64,000 nt of DNA from Paulinella micropora. Its lineage: Eukaryota > Cercozoa > Imbricatea > Euglyphida > Paulinellidae. The stretch spans positions 1-64,000 of the forward strand of contig WBZZ01003563.1 of the NCBI GenBank assembly GCA_019918135.1, written 5' to 3'. Made by a program: the position numbers and the translations under genes. Of the stretch, positions 42,613-54,510 are shown piece after piece. Each line of letters starts with the position of its first letter. The first letter of the stretch is position 1. Below the pieces are notes generated by a model. That model ran no database searches. It saw only the letters and a list, made by a program, of their open reading frames with translations, and was not told the origin of the DNA.

Positions 42613-43773
42613 TCACATAGGAGCACAGTCAAGTCCTTGACTACCAATGTCACTACTTCGCGAAGCCCGACAACCGATCAGCACCCAGTTTGAAGGCAGA
42701 TGGACTAGGAATGCACTTTGACAAATGTCGGCTCGGTTATCCCCCGACGCCACCCATCTGAGCACTATCTCCCCCTTCCCTATCGATTCGGTAATATGGT
42801 GATATCGCAGAGCAATATGACGCAACTTTTTCCCAAACACCGCCTTTGGTGCCGACAACCACACCGCCTGATTGTCCACTCGGATTACGGGCGCCGACTC
42901 CAACTCCGCCTTCAATCCATTCCTCTCCGACCATGGCAACGACATCACTACGTTCTTACACGCCATCGCATCATGAATCACCTCTGACAGCCCATACGTC
43001 TCACTTTCTTGAGTTCCAGTGGCCAGGTGCTTCTGCGTACTCGCCTTGACCGTAATGGGGCCATTTGCCAAAAACACACACCCACCCGTTCGCGAGTACA
43101 TCTTTGCGCCATTATCCAACGACGAATCCGCATCAGCCTCAATGACCCTGTTGCCATTCGAAGAATACTTTACCCCACGATGCATAACGTGCACAAAATA
43201 CTTCGTGATTTGTTCAGCAGCACAATAATCGAACTTGTCCTTGCCCGACTGATGCTCGGCAATAACGCTCACCGGCAAGACCGACTCCGGCACACTTGCA
43301 TTCAAATAGATATAGCTGCCCACAATCTCCTGAGGGCTATACGCCAACATGGCCGGTTCCATCTTTGAACCTGCTGGCAGCCATGGAGTACGCGCAGGCG
43401 TCCACTCCCTCCCATCACTCCTCTTCAACCGATGCATCAACGTGGCGATGTACGCAGTTTAAAGGATCGTAATGCTATACACCTCCCCCACTCTTTCAAT
43501 TTTGAACGACAAGGAGACGAACTCCTTCAAGGGCCCCAAGTCCTTGACGTTGCCCCATTCCTCATTCAACCTTTTTATGTACGCATTGCGACTCTCCCCC
43601 GAACTCGCAGCATGAATGCTATCATCAACGTGGTACGTTAGAGTCTCAGTCTTGCCCGTCACCACGTCAACTCTGCCAAATAGCGTCGGCTCAATTACAC
43701 TCTGAGCAAAGCCAAGCTTCTTCTGTATCTGCACTACCCTTTTGTACCAATAGACATGCCCCGACTGTTTCAA
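42613..43773 (-). pseudogene. Copia-5 RT C-terminus and RNase H
   Basis: The RT box TLTYHVDDSIHA lies near 43,625 with FAQSVIEPTLF upstream. After a frame change near 43,450 come copia RNase H motifs: DYCAAEQITKYFVHVMH, KASTQKHLATGTQESETYGL, RVDNQAVWL and ALRYHHITESI, ending SGDNRADI. It retains YxDD-like spacing with His-Val before the Asp pair. Confidence 0.85.
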
Positions 43774-45357
43774 CCCATTGACCCCCGGTCGCTAAGTACA
43801 GTGTAGTCGGCGCAGCATAACGGGGTTGCAACCAAACACCTTGATCCAACTTGACATTTGGAAAAGCACTTTCCTCATCACTGCCAAACAACTCAGTGCC
43901 CTGCAGGACTGCCAACGCACGCGTCATCCAAACCAACTCAATCTTGCTTGTCGGTATGTCCACCGCATCGTATTGCCACCTCGGTTGAGCACAGCCAATG
44001 CCTGCCAGCCTCGACTTTCTTTCTATCACCTCTCCCCCTGATTCGTCCTCTTCTCAAAGTCAGCGAATCGCATTGGCACTGTAGGCTCACCAGGCGGCTT
44101 CTCACTGACATGCATCTCCTCGATCGCCCCCAATCGCAAATGCTTATCTATATCTGCAAACCTTGCGTCATTGAACTTTCCTGACTCCGTTGCCGAACGA
44201 TAGGGAACCGGTATTGTTACGAGAAATGCACCAGAACGGAAATTGTTAGCCCTTGTTTGCTTTCTATTTCTCGGCTGATCGGTAATGTTCGACGTATCAA
44301 TTGTATTGCCTGTCCATCTAACAGGCACACCCCTCGCATCCCTACGACCCACTGCTTCATAGGCCTCGGAGTTCTTCACAGGTTGCCCACGAACCAATCT
44401 CTCACCACTCTGCCTGGACACAACTCCTGCACCCTCACCAACACGTCTTCCCAAAGCAACTGTTGCAGAAGTGTCGAAGCTCGGTGCCTCCTCGTTGTCG
44501 ACCAACCTCACATCGGTAATGTTCGACGTATCAATTGTATTGCCTGTCCATCTAACAGGCACACCCCTCGCATCCCTACGACCCACTGCTTCATAGGCCT
44601 CGGAGTTCCTCACAGGTTGCCCACGAACCAATCTCTCACCACTCTGCCTGGACACAACTCCTGCACCCTCACCAACACGTCTTCCCAAAGCAACTGTTGC
44701 AGAAGTGTCGAAGCTCGGTGCCTCCTCGTTGTCGACCAACCTCACAACACCTTCGTCGCTCTGTTGGTCTTGCTCAACACCCTTGCCGTTGCTTCCAGCA
44801 ATTGAGCTCTCATTTCCAGTCACTGGCACGGCACCCAGCGCCACTTCTGGCAACCCACTAATGACTTGCCACTCGTCCTTGGTGAAAAATGTACCGGGTG
44901 TACCGTCACTTTTTCCCACAAACTCCTGTCGAACTTTTTCAGAAGAGTGAAAGGCATGCTGGTACGACGACGCCATTCTCCCTTTTTGATACAAAGTAGG
45001 CCACGCATGCACCGTAGGCTCCTTCACAACCACATCAGCTGATGTCTTGATCTTTCCCTCGTAGTAGCTCCACACGACATATGCCGACTGCTCCACATTG
45101 AATCCCAGAAACACACCAGGCTCCCCTTTCTCCTCTCCCTTCTTGCCCCCTTTATAGATTACACAGAGGCATCCAAATGGGTAGAGAATCGAATAATGTG
45201 GCGGCGGCCTCTTGTAAAAAGCTTCATGCCTCGACATCTTGTCTCCAGCACGCCCTTGCATGTTGAGGAGAAACACAGAGTAGTTAACCGCTAAAGGTAG
45301 GAAGTATAAAGGCACAGATCGTGCAACCACCCAACGTAGCCGCAAGATTAAACACAA
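43691..45357 (-). pseudogene. Copia-5 integrase C-terminus, linker and RT N-terminus
   Basis: YPFGCLCVIYKGGKKGEEKG and PGVFLGFNVEQSAYVVWSYY mark the integrase C-terminal region. A 78-residue block starting VRLVDNEEAPSFDTSATVAL is repeated in tandem (44,745-44,278). RT begins with ADFEKRTNQGER, then IGCAQPRWQYDAVDIPTSKI in the next frame. Confidence 0.8.
44278..44745. repeat. 234-bp in-frame tandem duplication in Copia-5
   Basis: Two nearly identical 234-bp units (44,278-44,511 and 44,512-44,745), exactly 78 codons each. They differ at one visible position (AAG versus AGG, Lys/Arg), so the duplication is recent. Confidence 0.95.
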
Positions 45358-46752
45358 TCGTTATCGCAGCTTCCGCGTACGCATCCTTATTAGGATCCGC
45401 ACGAACCGGCAAGTGTCGCTCCACACCCGTTTTCCGCAAGTGATCGTTGATGTAGGTCGCCACCCATTCTTTGTCCGTCCGGAATTTCTTCATCACATTG
45501 CCTGTCTGCGTACGAGACCATGCCTGCAGCTCTTCCACTTGTCTCAGCGTCCCCTCTTGCTCCCTTGTCCGTACCCAAAAGTTCTTGATATATCCAGAGA
45601 CGTTGTCGACAAACACATTGCAATACGGTGTCCCTCCATACATAGGAAACGCAATCTTGCCAGTCCCGTCCCCACTCCAATCCTCTCCAGCTCTTTCGCA
45701 GACAATCAAGGAAGCTCCCTCATAGTTAGAGTGTTGTTTCATCTTAGTTGTTTGACAGGATGTGCAAGAAAGGTCGTTAAACGACCCCTTGCCTTTAAGG
45801 TTTATATTGTTCATCCTGACAAACTGTCTTCCCATCGTCTCCCCAAAGTGCCAGACGTCATGCAATGATTGTAGTTCAGTTGTCGTAGAGGGCTTCATCG
45901 TTGTGTTCCAAAATGCAGCAGACGCACCAGGGTAGGGCCACTTGCTTTCGTCTCGTCCCTTCAACCCTGCTCTCTCCGTTTGTTTAAATGTATATTGGCA
46001 GGTGTCCTGATCGAAATCACCTACCAATATTTGCTTCCCTGGGTCAACCTCAATCTTTTCTTTGGTCACAAAGAAACCGTTGCCCTGCAGTATAATTGCA
46101 TAGCCTTTCTTTTGCAGTTGCCCCGCCGAGAAGAGCACTCTATCCAACGTTTCCAGGCTATACGTTTCTCCCATCGTCACGTCGCGCGGTTCACCACAGC
46201 CATCGAATCCAACAAACGACGCTGTCCCCTTTTCCGACGTCCTTGTAGGCCCCGAGATCCCAACCAGCTCCAGGTTCTCGTCCTGTTTGTCCCGTAACAT
46301 CCTGCATCAGGAACAAGGTGACGGGTTGTACCGCAGTCCAAGAACACCTCGGTCTCCACCCTTACTCCCCCGTCCCCTTCAAACGCCATAAGCCCCGTAG
46401 GTCGCCCATTGGAACCGCCATCCGCATCCGAACCAGCCTCCACCCCATTAGGTTCATCCTCATCCTCCAACTCGTCCCGTTGCCGAAGTAACTCCAGATA
46501 TCTTTCCCCAGCTTGCTGTACCCCATGGAGCGGCGACCCCAACGACCACACTGACGGGTCACTGCCCATCATGTGTGTAGCGTTGTCTCCATACTCGTCT
46601 TCCTGAGGCATATTAGGTGGCTTCTTTTCCTCTTCAGGCACCGCATCATCCCCTGTCCTTGGAACCGGTTCCACCTCTGTGAGGTCCCGATGCATCGTAA
46701 TCACCGTATTAAGTTGATCCCAAGGTCCCACTGTCCTTGCCTGCCCACCCAA
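45284..46752 (-). pseudogene. Copia-5 protease and integrase
   Basis: Protease site VFLDCGTTRHLVPDAGCY near 46,320, with DCG in place of DSG. After a frame change near 46,290 come integrase motifs: HDVWHFGETMG...CTSCQTTK (zinc finger), NVFVDNVSGY, KKFRTDKEWV and DAYAEAAI (catalytic D, D, E). A further frame change occurs near 45,320. Confidence 0.82.
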
Positions 46753-46811
46753 TCGCTCATCTTGACGTTGCTGTGGCAGTTGAGCTCCCGGGCGAGACCG
46801 ACTGGGCCTCC

Positions 46812-48895
46812 TTAACTTATTTGGCTTCCTCCACGTCCTGAGACGTCCTTTGCCTCTTCTTCTCCGGTGGATAACTGAACGGAGCCGGATATTGTCTCGC
46901 CGTTTCTCGCAAGATCCTCCTCTGGTTCTCGGTGTCTGCCTCTTCCAAAGCTTCCATCAAGCCTTCCCAGCTTACCTCCATCCATGGCATCACGTTCGAC
47001 GATGGGTTCATCATCAGATCCCGATTGTAGCGTGGTATTAGCTCCGTCTTCCCCGGTTCCGGCATTACGTGACAATATCGTAGCATCCTGTTGTAGGCTA
47101 AGTCCTCTCATCTTGGCCAACGTCGATCCATGGGGTCCAAGCCTCGAGGCGGAAGCAACCTTCTGTTGTCGTAAACCGCCTGCCACGATGGCCTCACTTC
47201 ATCCTTTTGCGTTCACAAACAAAATATTTTGTGAACCGGGTAGTCTCGCTTCTGGCAGGCCTCATCGCAATACACCACCATCTTGCAACGCCCACATCTC
47301 TTCTTCTTTCCAGGCAAGCTACACATCTCACACTCCTCCGGCATATGGACACCTTTGTCAACAGGCTCGTTCTCCACCATGCGAACCACCCATTCTTCCC
47401 AATCGTCAGGTGCTATTCGTAGGTTGTACATCCATCGCCAGTACCGTAGCTCATCCAAACTTGCATTGTTAAAACAGGTACGGAAATCCGCGACATTGAC
47501 ATTCCCATTTCTGGTAACCCCGGGCACGACCGTCTGCGGTGGTCCAAGGTACATGAACGGTGCAGGCGTCGCCGTGAACGCATACAGCCTTCTGCCGTCA
47601 CGTCCCTTTCGCTCCGCACCAACCTCCCTTAGACCTCCCCCATCCGCCGCAGGCGTCAGATAAGCATCATCCATCGTTCGTGGCACCACCATCTTGTCGT
47701 TGCTGGGCCTGACCGACGCCAAACAAGACACACCCGGCTGACGCGTAGCCCCGCCTTTGCCTTTTTCGCCCCCCTTCTTCCGGTTGGCATCCTTGACTGA
47801 AGGCGCACTGGTTCTGGTCGCAGTTTGACTCGCCCCCCCGTCACTCTTCTGAGCTCCCGTCGGGGGCAGTTTCCTCCGGTACCTATCCTTCAAGGTAGAG
47901 CATCGCCGTCCTTGATGTTCGTGGCCAGGGATCCTACAAGGCTGCGTGCAGGTAAAGTACTTGTGCGGACGCCCACAGTTGTAACACTCAAGTTTCCTTC
48001 GTAGGTCGCCCATCCTTTCCCCGCGCCGCCACCATCGCAATCTCCGCTTTATCATGTTGACGCAAAGACTCATTCGCCAGCACCCTCCTCTCGAAGAGTA
48101 ACCGAAACTGATCCCACGTCCTCGACGGCGAAGACACTTGATCATCTAGGAACGGTCTCCACAGCTCTTTCTCCAAGCACTTGCTCAACGCAGTTTTGAT
48201 AAACTGCATCCTTAGCGTCACACTAATAGGTTCCCCATGATCTTCAAGGAAATCGCAGTGAGTCTCGAAGTCGCTCATTTGAGCCATCATATCTTCTTTG
48301 CAATTAAATTTCCACATATTCAGCGTATTCCGCTTCTGCTTCTGATGTGCCTCGTTGCCTTGGTAGCGCAGCCTCAACACGTTGATCAACTCCTCCGGCC
48401 GAAGCGACGGCTCCCTTACTAGATGCTGTACAATTCTCTCCGCCGGTGTCCCGTACTCCAATCCCTTGTAGAGCCACATAACAATTTGCGCCCTTCTTGT
48501 TATCACCTTTCTCCTTTGAGCAGGTGTTAGGCTTCTCTTACCCTCTTCCGGCTCAACCGGCGCAGCCCGATCTTGAGAGGACGACGCAGGTTGCAATCCA
48601 GTGTTCGCCCCTTTCTTGCTCGCCTTCCGGTTGCCAGATCCCTTCACTTCAGCAGCCGCAGCGGCCTCCCTTACCTCCTCCTCCACTTTCATCCGCCATT
48701 CCAGTACGTCCTCCAGGGGCGCAACGTACTCCCAACATTCCACAGACGAGAGGTCGGCTCTGACTTGCGCAAACCAGTCATCCCAGCTCCTTCCTTGGAC
48801 TCATCCTTGAAAGCTGGCGCCTTGCCTTGCAGAATCGCAGACGCAGCATCTTTTGGCGTAGAAGCACTCATAACCCAATGTAACAAAATCCACTG
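46812..48895 (-). pseudogene. Copia-5 Gag with knuckle and MYND finger
   Basis: Opens with an ATG inside the primer-binding site (48,872; MSASTPKDAASAILQGKAPA). The capsid-like region has LRPEELINVLRLRYQGNEAH and FETHCDFLEDHGEPISVTLR. The knuckle CYNCGRPHKYFTCTQPCRIP carries extra His/Cys ligands. Then comes RTCFNNASLDELRYWRWMYN, the counterpart of the HF...YW block, and the MYND finger CEMCSLPGKKKRCGRCK with VVYCDEACQKRDYPVHKIFC (47,310-47,215). A Glu-rich tail lies in another frame (47,186-46,812). The DENDY block was not found. Confidence 0.82.
48867..48877 (-). other. Copia-5 primer-binding site
   Basis: TGGGTTATGAG on the element strand after the 5' LTR, an exact complement of CTCATAACCCA in initiator tRNA-Met anticodon arms. 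The ATG within it, the complement of the CAT anticodon, is the apparent gag start codon. Confidence 0.8.
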
Positions 48896-49169
48896 GCTTA
48901 TTAAGCGTAGAGGTCAGGTCCTAGACCGGAACACTTGGTGACTTGCTAGATTTGGCAAATCTGATGAACTTTAATAACTAGAACTGATTGAGGTAACTAG
49001 GCGCGCGCCAAACCGCGTGTATGACCTGATCACTGTAATTACGAGTGCCAGAACTAACAACAAATAAATCATGTGTCGGTCCGTCTAATCATTAATAATA
49101 CCTCAATGTTATCAATACGGTCTATCGAATTATCAATAAAATCTAACCATCATCGAAATTGGTATAAAG
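48878..49169 (-). repeat. Copia-5 5' LTR
   Basis: 292 bp partner of 42,243-42,553, lacking the 19-bp duplication. Confidence 0.92.
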
Positions 49170-51499
49170 TGGGTCCTGTCTTGGTACCGTGTAGTGTGTC
49201 GGTGCATCCATCCTCCAATGAGCCGGCCAGTGCAGTGGAGGTACCGGAAACCCTTGAGGCATGCCTTTGCGTCGATGTAGTTTAGTCATGAATGCCCATA
49301 GGTTCATCTTCGTCATGAAGTCGTTCTCGTCCAATTTCTGCGCGTCTGTCAGAGTCTCCCACTCTATCTCTTGTGGTCTGGATCGAGCAAAAGATTCAAA
49401 GTCCTGATGCGGGTTAATCACTCCTGTTGCCGATGGTAGCTTACCTTCTTCGGCTTGTTCGTTGACTTCCTCGTCGTCCTCCATCTCCACATCTGTAGAC
49501 TGTGCCGTCGATGAACTTGCCTGTTTAAGTTCTTGTCCAGTCAACGTAGTTAACGGCTGCCTTTGAGCCCCAGGTAGAGGTAGCGTCATCACGAGGTCGT
49601 CGTCTTCCGCTTCTCCCTCCAAAAGTTGACTGACGTCTTGAATCTCTCGCGAGTCCATAGCCATCAGTGCCATCGAGCCCAAAGTGCCATGGTCGTCGTC
49701 GGATCCGTAGGTGTCGGTTGACCTGTCGTCCGAATCCCCAGAGGGCTGCTGCGCTTCTTCATCGTCCGAGTCATTCGACTCATCGTCGCCAGAAGTCTGT
49801 AGCGTTGGTAGGTCATCGATGTCCATGGCGTCAGCCTCGTAATCCTCCAGGGGCGGCGGATTGTCACCACCTCCTTCCTTGTGTTCGTCCTCGTCAGAAT
49901 CCTCATCCGACTCCTCGTCCGAGTCCTCGTCCGAGTCCTCATCGCTCTCCTCATGGTCTTCTTCCATTGCCATGCAATCATCTTCCATTACCTGTGGAGG
50001 CGCCGGAGGTAGCAGTGGGCACGGGTGATCGCTTGTGCCACAACCTATCAACATTGAGGCCGAGTAGCCAATGCAACATTTCCGTTCGGCCCAGAGTCGG
50101 AGTCCGGAGGCACCGCCTCGTTATCTCCCACGTCCGCCTCCCCCTGGTCCTCGCTCATGTCGTCGTCACCATCAGAGTCGCTCCCCGCGACGGCCAGTTG
50201 AACCTCACCCTGCCATTCATCGTCCTCTTCCTGGGACTCCTGCTGCTCGCCCATCTCGTCAATGTCAGCAGCTAGGTGTGCAGATGGTTTACCTTTTCCC
50301 TTGTCCTTCCGTCCACCGTTGCGTTTATTGCCGCCATTGCGGCCGTTCGCTGATCGATCATTTTTGCGCGCATTTGCACCATCATTGACCTTCTCATGTT
50401 TACCTCGCACAGTGCATTCTGCCGCACTGTGATACGATTTGTTCGCACATACCTTGCGAAGACATTTCTTGCGGCATTTGCTGATGCGGTGGGCTCCTCC
50501 GGAGTTGTAGCATTTTCCGCCAAAGGGGCGCTCTTCCTTGGCCACCATCGCCGCAGGTACGTCCCGCTCACGCCTGTCGTCAGGCATGAACTTGCACGCC
50601 TGCATCTGTTCCCTAGCTACCGCACACAACTCCGCAAACGATGGCTTCGCCCCTGTTCCAGTCGCAAAGTATGTGTTATTACCGAAATTGTTGAACGGCA
50701 AGTGCTTTGCCCGTTTGAGCCTCCGCATCAAGTTGATGCACTTGTAGCATCTGGGAACGTGTGCTTCCGATCGTCCAACAGCTCGAAGCGGTAGATGTAC
50801 GCGCTGTAGCCACGCTTACGGGTCCATATCCCGAGTCAGGAAGTCCGCTTCGTGCTCCTCAATCAGACGTGCAGCTGAGATCGCACCCGAGTGTGCGTAC
50901 CTGTCTTTGAGTGCAGCCCACATCTCCCAAGGTGTCTGTCCAGATCCCCTAATAGTAAGCAATGCATTGTTATCAGACTGAACCGCCTCGCAAATGATTG
51001 TTCGCGCTCGTATCGCAAGGTGCAGTCTGATGTCGGCTGACAAGCAATTCCACATGTCCTCGTAAGAGGCATCCGGATCAAGCATAGCCACTGCCCGTCG
51101 TTGCGCCGCATATGGGTCCACCACTGCCGTTGTAGTGCTGGCTGTCGTCGTCGTCCCTGTCGCAGTCGAGGACGATGACCCCGATGACGAAGCCACTGTC
51201 AGTCCAGCCGCTCTTCCCCCTGGGATCGGTGGTGGTGTCAGCAAGGTGATGAACTCCGCCTTCGTTAGCGGTGGCTTATCGTCCCGAACCGCCAGTAGCA
51301 AACGTGCGTCCTTGCCCGTCAGAAAGTTGAGTAACGACCATCTGAAGTTGCCAAAGGCCTGTGCGTCCTTGACTGAATCGTTGACCTGCTTGGAGAGCAG
51401 CGGTATCTTGCAGGATATCCTAGCGCGCTCATAACCCGACGGTCCCCCATGATCAGATATCCGGCACTGATCAATATAAGTTGTTTCCGTAGATAACAC
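49143..51499 (-). pseudogene. Copia-4 Gag and acidic linker with DENDF block
   Basis: The frame opens in the LTR (51,499, MLSTETTYIDQCRISDHGGP) and reads Gly-Tyr-Glu across the primer-binding site. Then NFRWSLLNFLTGKDARLLLA, ALLTIRGSGQTPWEMWAALK and ISAARLIEEHEADF. After a frame change near 50,800 there are Cys clusters CYNSGGAHRISKC (first knuckle, second Cys replaced by Ser) and CLRKVCANKSYHSAAEC. A long Asp/Glu tract follows, then EIEWETLTDAQKLDENDFMT and MPQGFPVPPLHWPAHWRMDA up to the Copia-5 insertion. Confidence 0.85.
51427..51437 (-). other. Copia-4 primer-binding site
   Basis: GGGTTATGAGC on the element strand, an exact 11-nt complement of GCTCATAACCC in yeast-type initiator tRNA-Met anticodon arms. 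Confidence 0.8.
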
Positions 51500-52101
51500 T
51501 TAATCGGACAGACACTTCTGTAGATCACAGTAAAAGCTTTAATGACACAAAAGACTGATTCAATATCGCAGTCCGTTTCTATAAAAAACTTGTCTTGTAC
51601 ACAACTTGACATGAACTTGTGATAAAGGTAATAATGAAACAATATCACTTAGGAAACCGGAGTATAGCATTCATAGTGTCTATGATAAGCCGTATTAGAA
51701 CAATACGTCTGGAACGTAGCAATAAAAACCAGGAATAATGCAAACACCGAAATATGTAAGTTGGTATGTTTACGATAACAGTAACACAACCAAATATTGA
51801 GGTGGTTGAATCTTATAGTGTATATAATCAAAGCATAGAACAGCATACAGAATGCCAGTCAGATAAATGCCAGTCAGACGATAAGTCCTGACAATGCCCG
51901 CAATTATCGGTTCAACTGTAATCCGTTACTCGGATATTCCAGGTATGTAAAATAGGCAATACTTAGCATTATTTAATAACTATATCCAAATATGTGGCAA
52001 ATATGTTGGCAGATGCGGCAAGTATGAAGGATATTGAGTCCTATCGTGTGTATATATGTAGTATGCCATATAGTGGTATAATGGTTGGCTCTGCCATAGC
52101 A
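51438..52101 (-). repeat. Copia-4 5' LTR (no 3' partner in the window)
   Basis: A/T-rich, non-coding. Inferred from the primer-binding site at its inner edge and TGCTATGG at its outer edge, beside a host-like exon. Its length of about 664 bp and outer border are estimates because the 3' LTR is missing. Confidence 0.65.
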
Positions 52102-52123
52102 GGTATTCGTTCCCACCAAAGAC

Positions 52124-54242
52124 CTCAAGTACGCGTCTCTGTCATCAGGAGCTTCGTCTTTGGGAACCAAATCCAGCAGCTCAGAACGCAACTTCAAGAC
52201 CTAGAAGCAATCCAGCAACCAAAAACAGGTTATTTCCTTCCTCAACCTATGCTGCAACGTCATCAAACAAGACAAAGCAAGTGAAAAAAGCGAACACAGG
52301 ACCGGTTCCACTTATCTGACGGATTTTTGGAACCAAGCCGTGTTGACGAAATTCACAAATTAAAGTGGTGGCTGGACCAACAAAAGTCAAACAGAAGCTT
52401 GTTCCAAAAATCCGTCGGATGATTGGAACCGACATTGTGTTACGGAAAAAGGAAAAAGGGCCTTACCGTAGCAAAATCATCCTCTTTCCAGTGATGCATG
52501 GCCGCCTTCTGACTGATGTTGCCCACGGCATGGGCATCCAGCTTGGTCAAGTTGACGTACACTAGGCAAGACTTGAAGCACAAAAGCGGGTGAGCCAATT
52601 TGGGGTCTGTAGCCAGAGCCTCCTTGAGTGCGGCGATTCCATGGTTTCCTCCAAGCACCAAGTAGTAGACATCTTGGTGCTTCGCGTTCGAATAAGTCCT
52701 CTTGACTTCGTCCGTAGGCCAAGCCAACTGAGTGTTCTCCGTGACCTTGCGCTCAGGGATGAGACCAGCGGTGGCCTCCTGAAACTGTTGAATAGTGGAG
52801 AATTGCGTGTAATTCATCGGGTCATTCCAAAACGGTTGAACAAACTTGTCCTCGTCGATTAATCCAATACTTTGTTTGCCTTTGGCCGTCAACACCACTT
52901 GATAAACATGAGCAGGGGGCAGGTTCTCGAAACGGTTTTCTTTGATCTTGCACACAAGGCTTTTGATTTGGTTGGGGTTCAGCGGTCGAGTCTGCCAAGC
53001 CGGACTTGCTCTGAAAAGACGCTTGTAGAAGATCTCGAACTTTCCAACCTCGTGGTTCATGCGAATTCTCAGATGCGTTTTCTCCAACTCGGTGAGGGAT
53101 TCACCCTGCTTGCGCTCAGACTGGATGGTCTTCTGTTGGATATCCCAGCTATTGAATCTTGGTTGTCGCGTTCGTCAGCACGGGACGCCAAAGATTTTGC
53201 ACGTGCCTTTTCAGTCTGCAGCCTCTTCCTGTTTGTTTTGTTTGCAGCCTCACTTCCCTTGCCAGATCTTTTGCACTTCAAGCGAGGTTTTTTTTTGTTC
53301 CGTCTCTTCGGGGACATCCTCCAACGGTGCAGAAGGTTTTTGTTCCACTTCTTGTCAAATTTCCACTTCTTGTTCCTCTGGCTTGTCATGTTTCTCTTCT
53401 TGTTCCTCAGTCGGTTGGCTCAATTCTTCAATGCTCTCTTCGTCGTCTTCTTCTTCTTGTTCCTCTTCGACTTGCGCGCTTGGTTGCTTACTCTTGGTGT
53501 CGGCTGCCTGGTCGTGAACAACAGGAGTTCCTTGCGTGTCTTCGGTTTCGCCCATAATAATCATGGGAACAACTGCAGTGTTGCTGCCCAGGACAAGAGA
53601 AGAAAGGGACTGGACCCTGTTTGCTGTCGGTGAAGCAACCACCTTGGTTTGGTTCGAAGGGGATCCAACAAATACCTGAGTTAAACTGGGAACTTTCGGC
53701 GATGATGCTGCGGAACTCGTTGAAGAAGAGCGTGTGTCACGCTCGAAGTAGACGAGCCTACACTTGAGGAACTGCACACTTGCTGAGGGTCGCGGTCCAA
53801 TTTCTTCGGTCAACCAGCAGAAAACGCCAGAAGGAATAAGGTCTTCCGTTGCCTTGCTTTTTTTTGTGATGCCAGAAACAACCGGGAGATTTTTAGAGGA
53901 AACGGATTTGTCAGATTCTTTTCGATGGCCTTTTTGTACAAGAAATTTGTCTTGTCTTTGTTCCTAACCAAACAGACATCTGGTTCCAGTTATCTGATGG
54001 ATTTTTGGAACCAAGTTGTGTTGCAGACAAAATGACAAGCGAGAAAAAACGAATCGAATTGTGTGATGGTACCATGGCAAACGGAACCCTTTCCCAGGCG
54101 GGGTCTTGAAACCATCATTAACCTTGAAGGAATCGAGCATGTTGTAGAACTGATCGGGAAGGGACGCAGCATCGACGCCCGCTTCTTGATGCTTTTGAAG
54201 GTTCAAATGCCACAGAACCAAGAAGCAACTTGAAGTAAGCAT
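52124..54242 (-). CDS. Unrecognised multi-exon gene with a ParB-like motif
   Basis: Proposed pieces: 54,242 to about 54,070 (MLTSSCFLVLWHLNLQKHQE); 53,961-53,355 (EQRQDKFLVQKGHRKESDKS, IPSGVFCWLTEEIGPRPSAS, then a Ser/Thr and a Glu-rich tail); a Lys/Arg-rich part (53,389-53,100); and 53,087-52,475, a folded domain with AHVYQVVLTAKGKQSIGLID and VYYLVLGGNHGIAALKEALA. A last exon near 52,200-52,124 has KLRSELLDLVPKDEAPDDRD. GGNHG..A resembles the GGxHR box of ParB/sulfiredoxin-like domains, but the Arg is missing. A GTAAGG donor follows the 52,475 exon. At 53,370 a TGA lies in an otherwise continuing frame, so exon joins are uncertain. The palindromic elements fall in the gaps. Copia-4 abuts its 3' end. 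Confidence 0.4.
52293..52344. repeat. 52-bp palindromic introner-like element, copy a
   Basis: AACACAGGACCGGTTCCACTT...CCGTGTT. Terminal AACACA/TGTGTT inverted repeats and inner GGTTCCA/TGGAACC arms. Lies, with copy b in opposite orientation, in one intron. Confidence 0.8.
52390..52441. repeat. 52-bp palindromic introner-like element, copy b
   Basis: AACAGAAGCTTGTTCC...GGAACCGACATTGTGTT, inverted relative to copy a. Begins 29 bases inside the GTAAGG donor of the intron (minus strand). Confidence 0.8.
53971..54022. repeat. 52-bp palindromic introner-like element, copy c
   Basis: AACAGACATCTGGTTCC...GGAACCAAGTTGTGTT. On the minus strand it ends 7 bases before the exon beginning after TTAG (EQRQDKF...). 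Confidence 0.8.
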
Positions 54243-54330
54243 CTGCCGAAAAAGAAAACTGGTGTTTATTATTTTTATGAAATGATGAAGTAGTTGAAGT
54301 AAAAAAACACAGCAAGCAAAAGAAATGTTG

Positions 54331-54381
54331 AACACAACTATGTTTCCAAAATCCTACAGATAAGTAGAACAACATTGTGTT
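54331..54381. repeat. 51-bp palindromic introner-like element, copy d
   Basis: AACACAACTATGTTTCC...AGAACAACATTGTGTT. In the non-coding stretch upstream of the TCGGCAG acceptor at 54,243 (minus strand). Confidence 0.8.
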
Positions 54382-54510
54382 GATGAAAATGTAAACTTTT
54401 CAACAAATTTCAAAGTAAAAACGACAAAATAAAATGTTGTGTTGCTTCCTCCATACTACTAGATCCTTCCCATCAGAACTTACAAAAACAAGCATCACAA
54501 CATGAAGAAA

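Larger units (their letters stand above)
42243..49169 (-). mobile_element. Copia-5 LTR retrotransposon nested in Copia-4
   Basis: 6,927 bp with LTRs of 311 bp (3') and 292 bp (5'). The extra 19 bp is a tandem duplication in the 3' LTR. GGGTC flanks both sides (42,237-42,241 and 49,171-49,175), extendable to TGGGTC, as target duplication. It is the most divergent of the five elements and has a HVDD-type RT. Frame changes run throughout, so it is inactive. Confidence 0.93.
38170..52101 (-). mobile_element. Copia-4 LTR retrotransposon, 3'-truncated, hosting Copia-5
   Basis: On the minus strand it has a 5' LTR (about 52,101-51,438), Gag, a linker with DENDF block, MYND finger, protease, integrase and the RT N-terminal half. 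RNase H, the polypurine tract and the 3' LTR are missing at the 38.17 kb end. Copia-5 (42,243-49,169) interrupts the linker within the motif VPRQDPW. Its closest relative here is Copia-2. The right border abuts a host-like exon and the left border abuts the viral segment, so a deletion or rearrangement removed the end. Confidence 0.9.
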
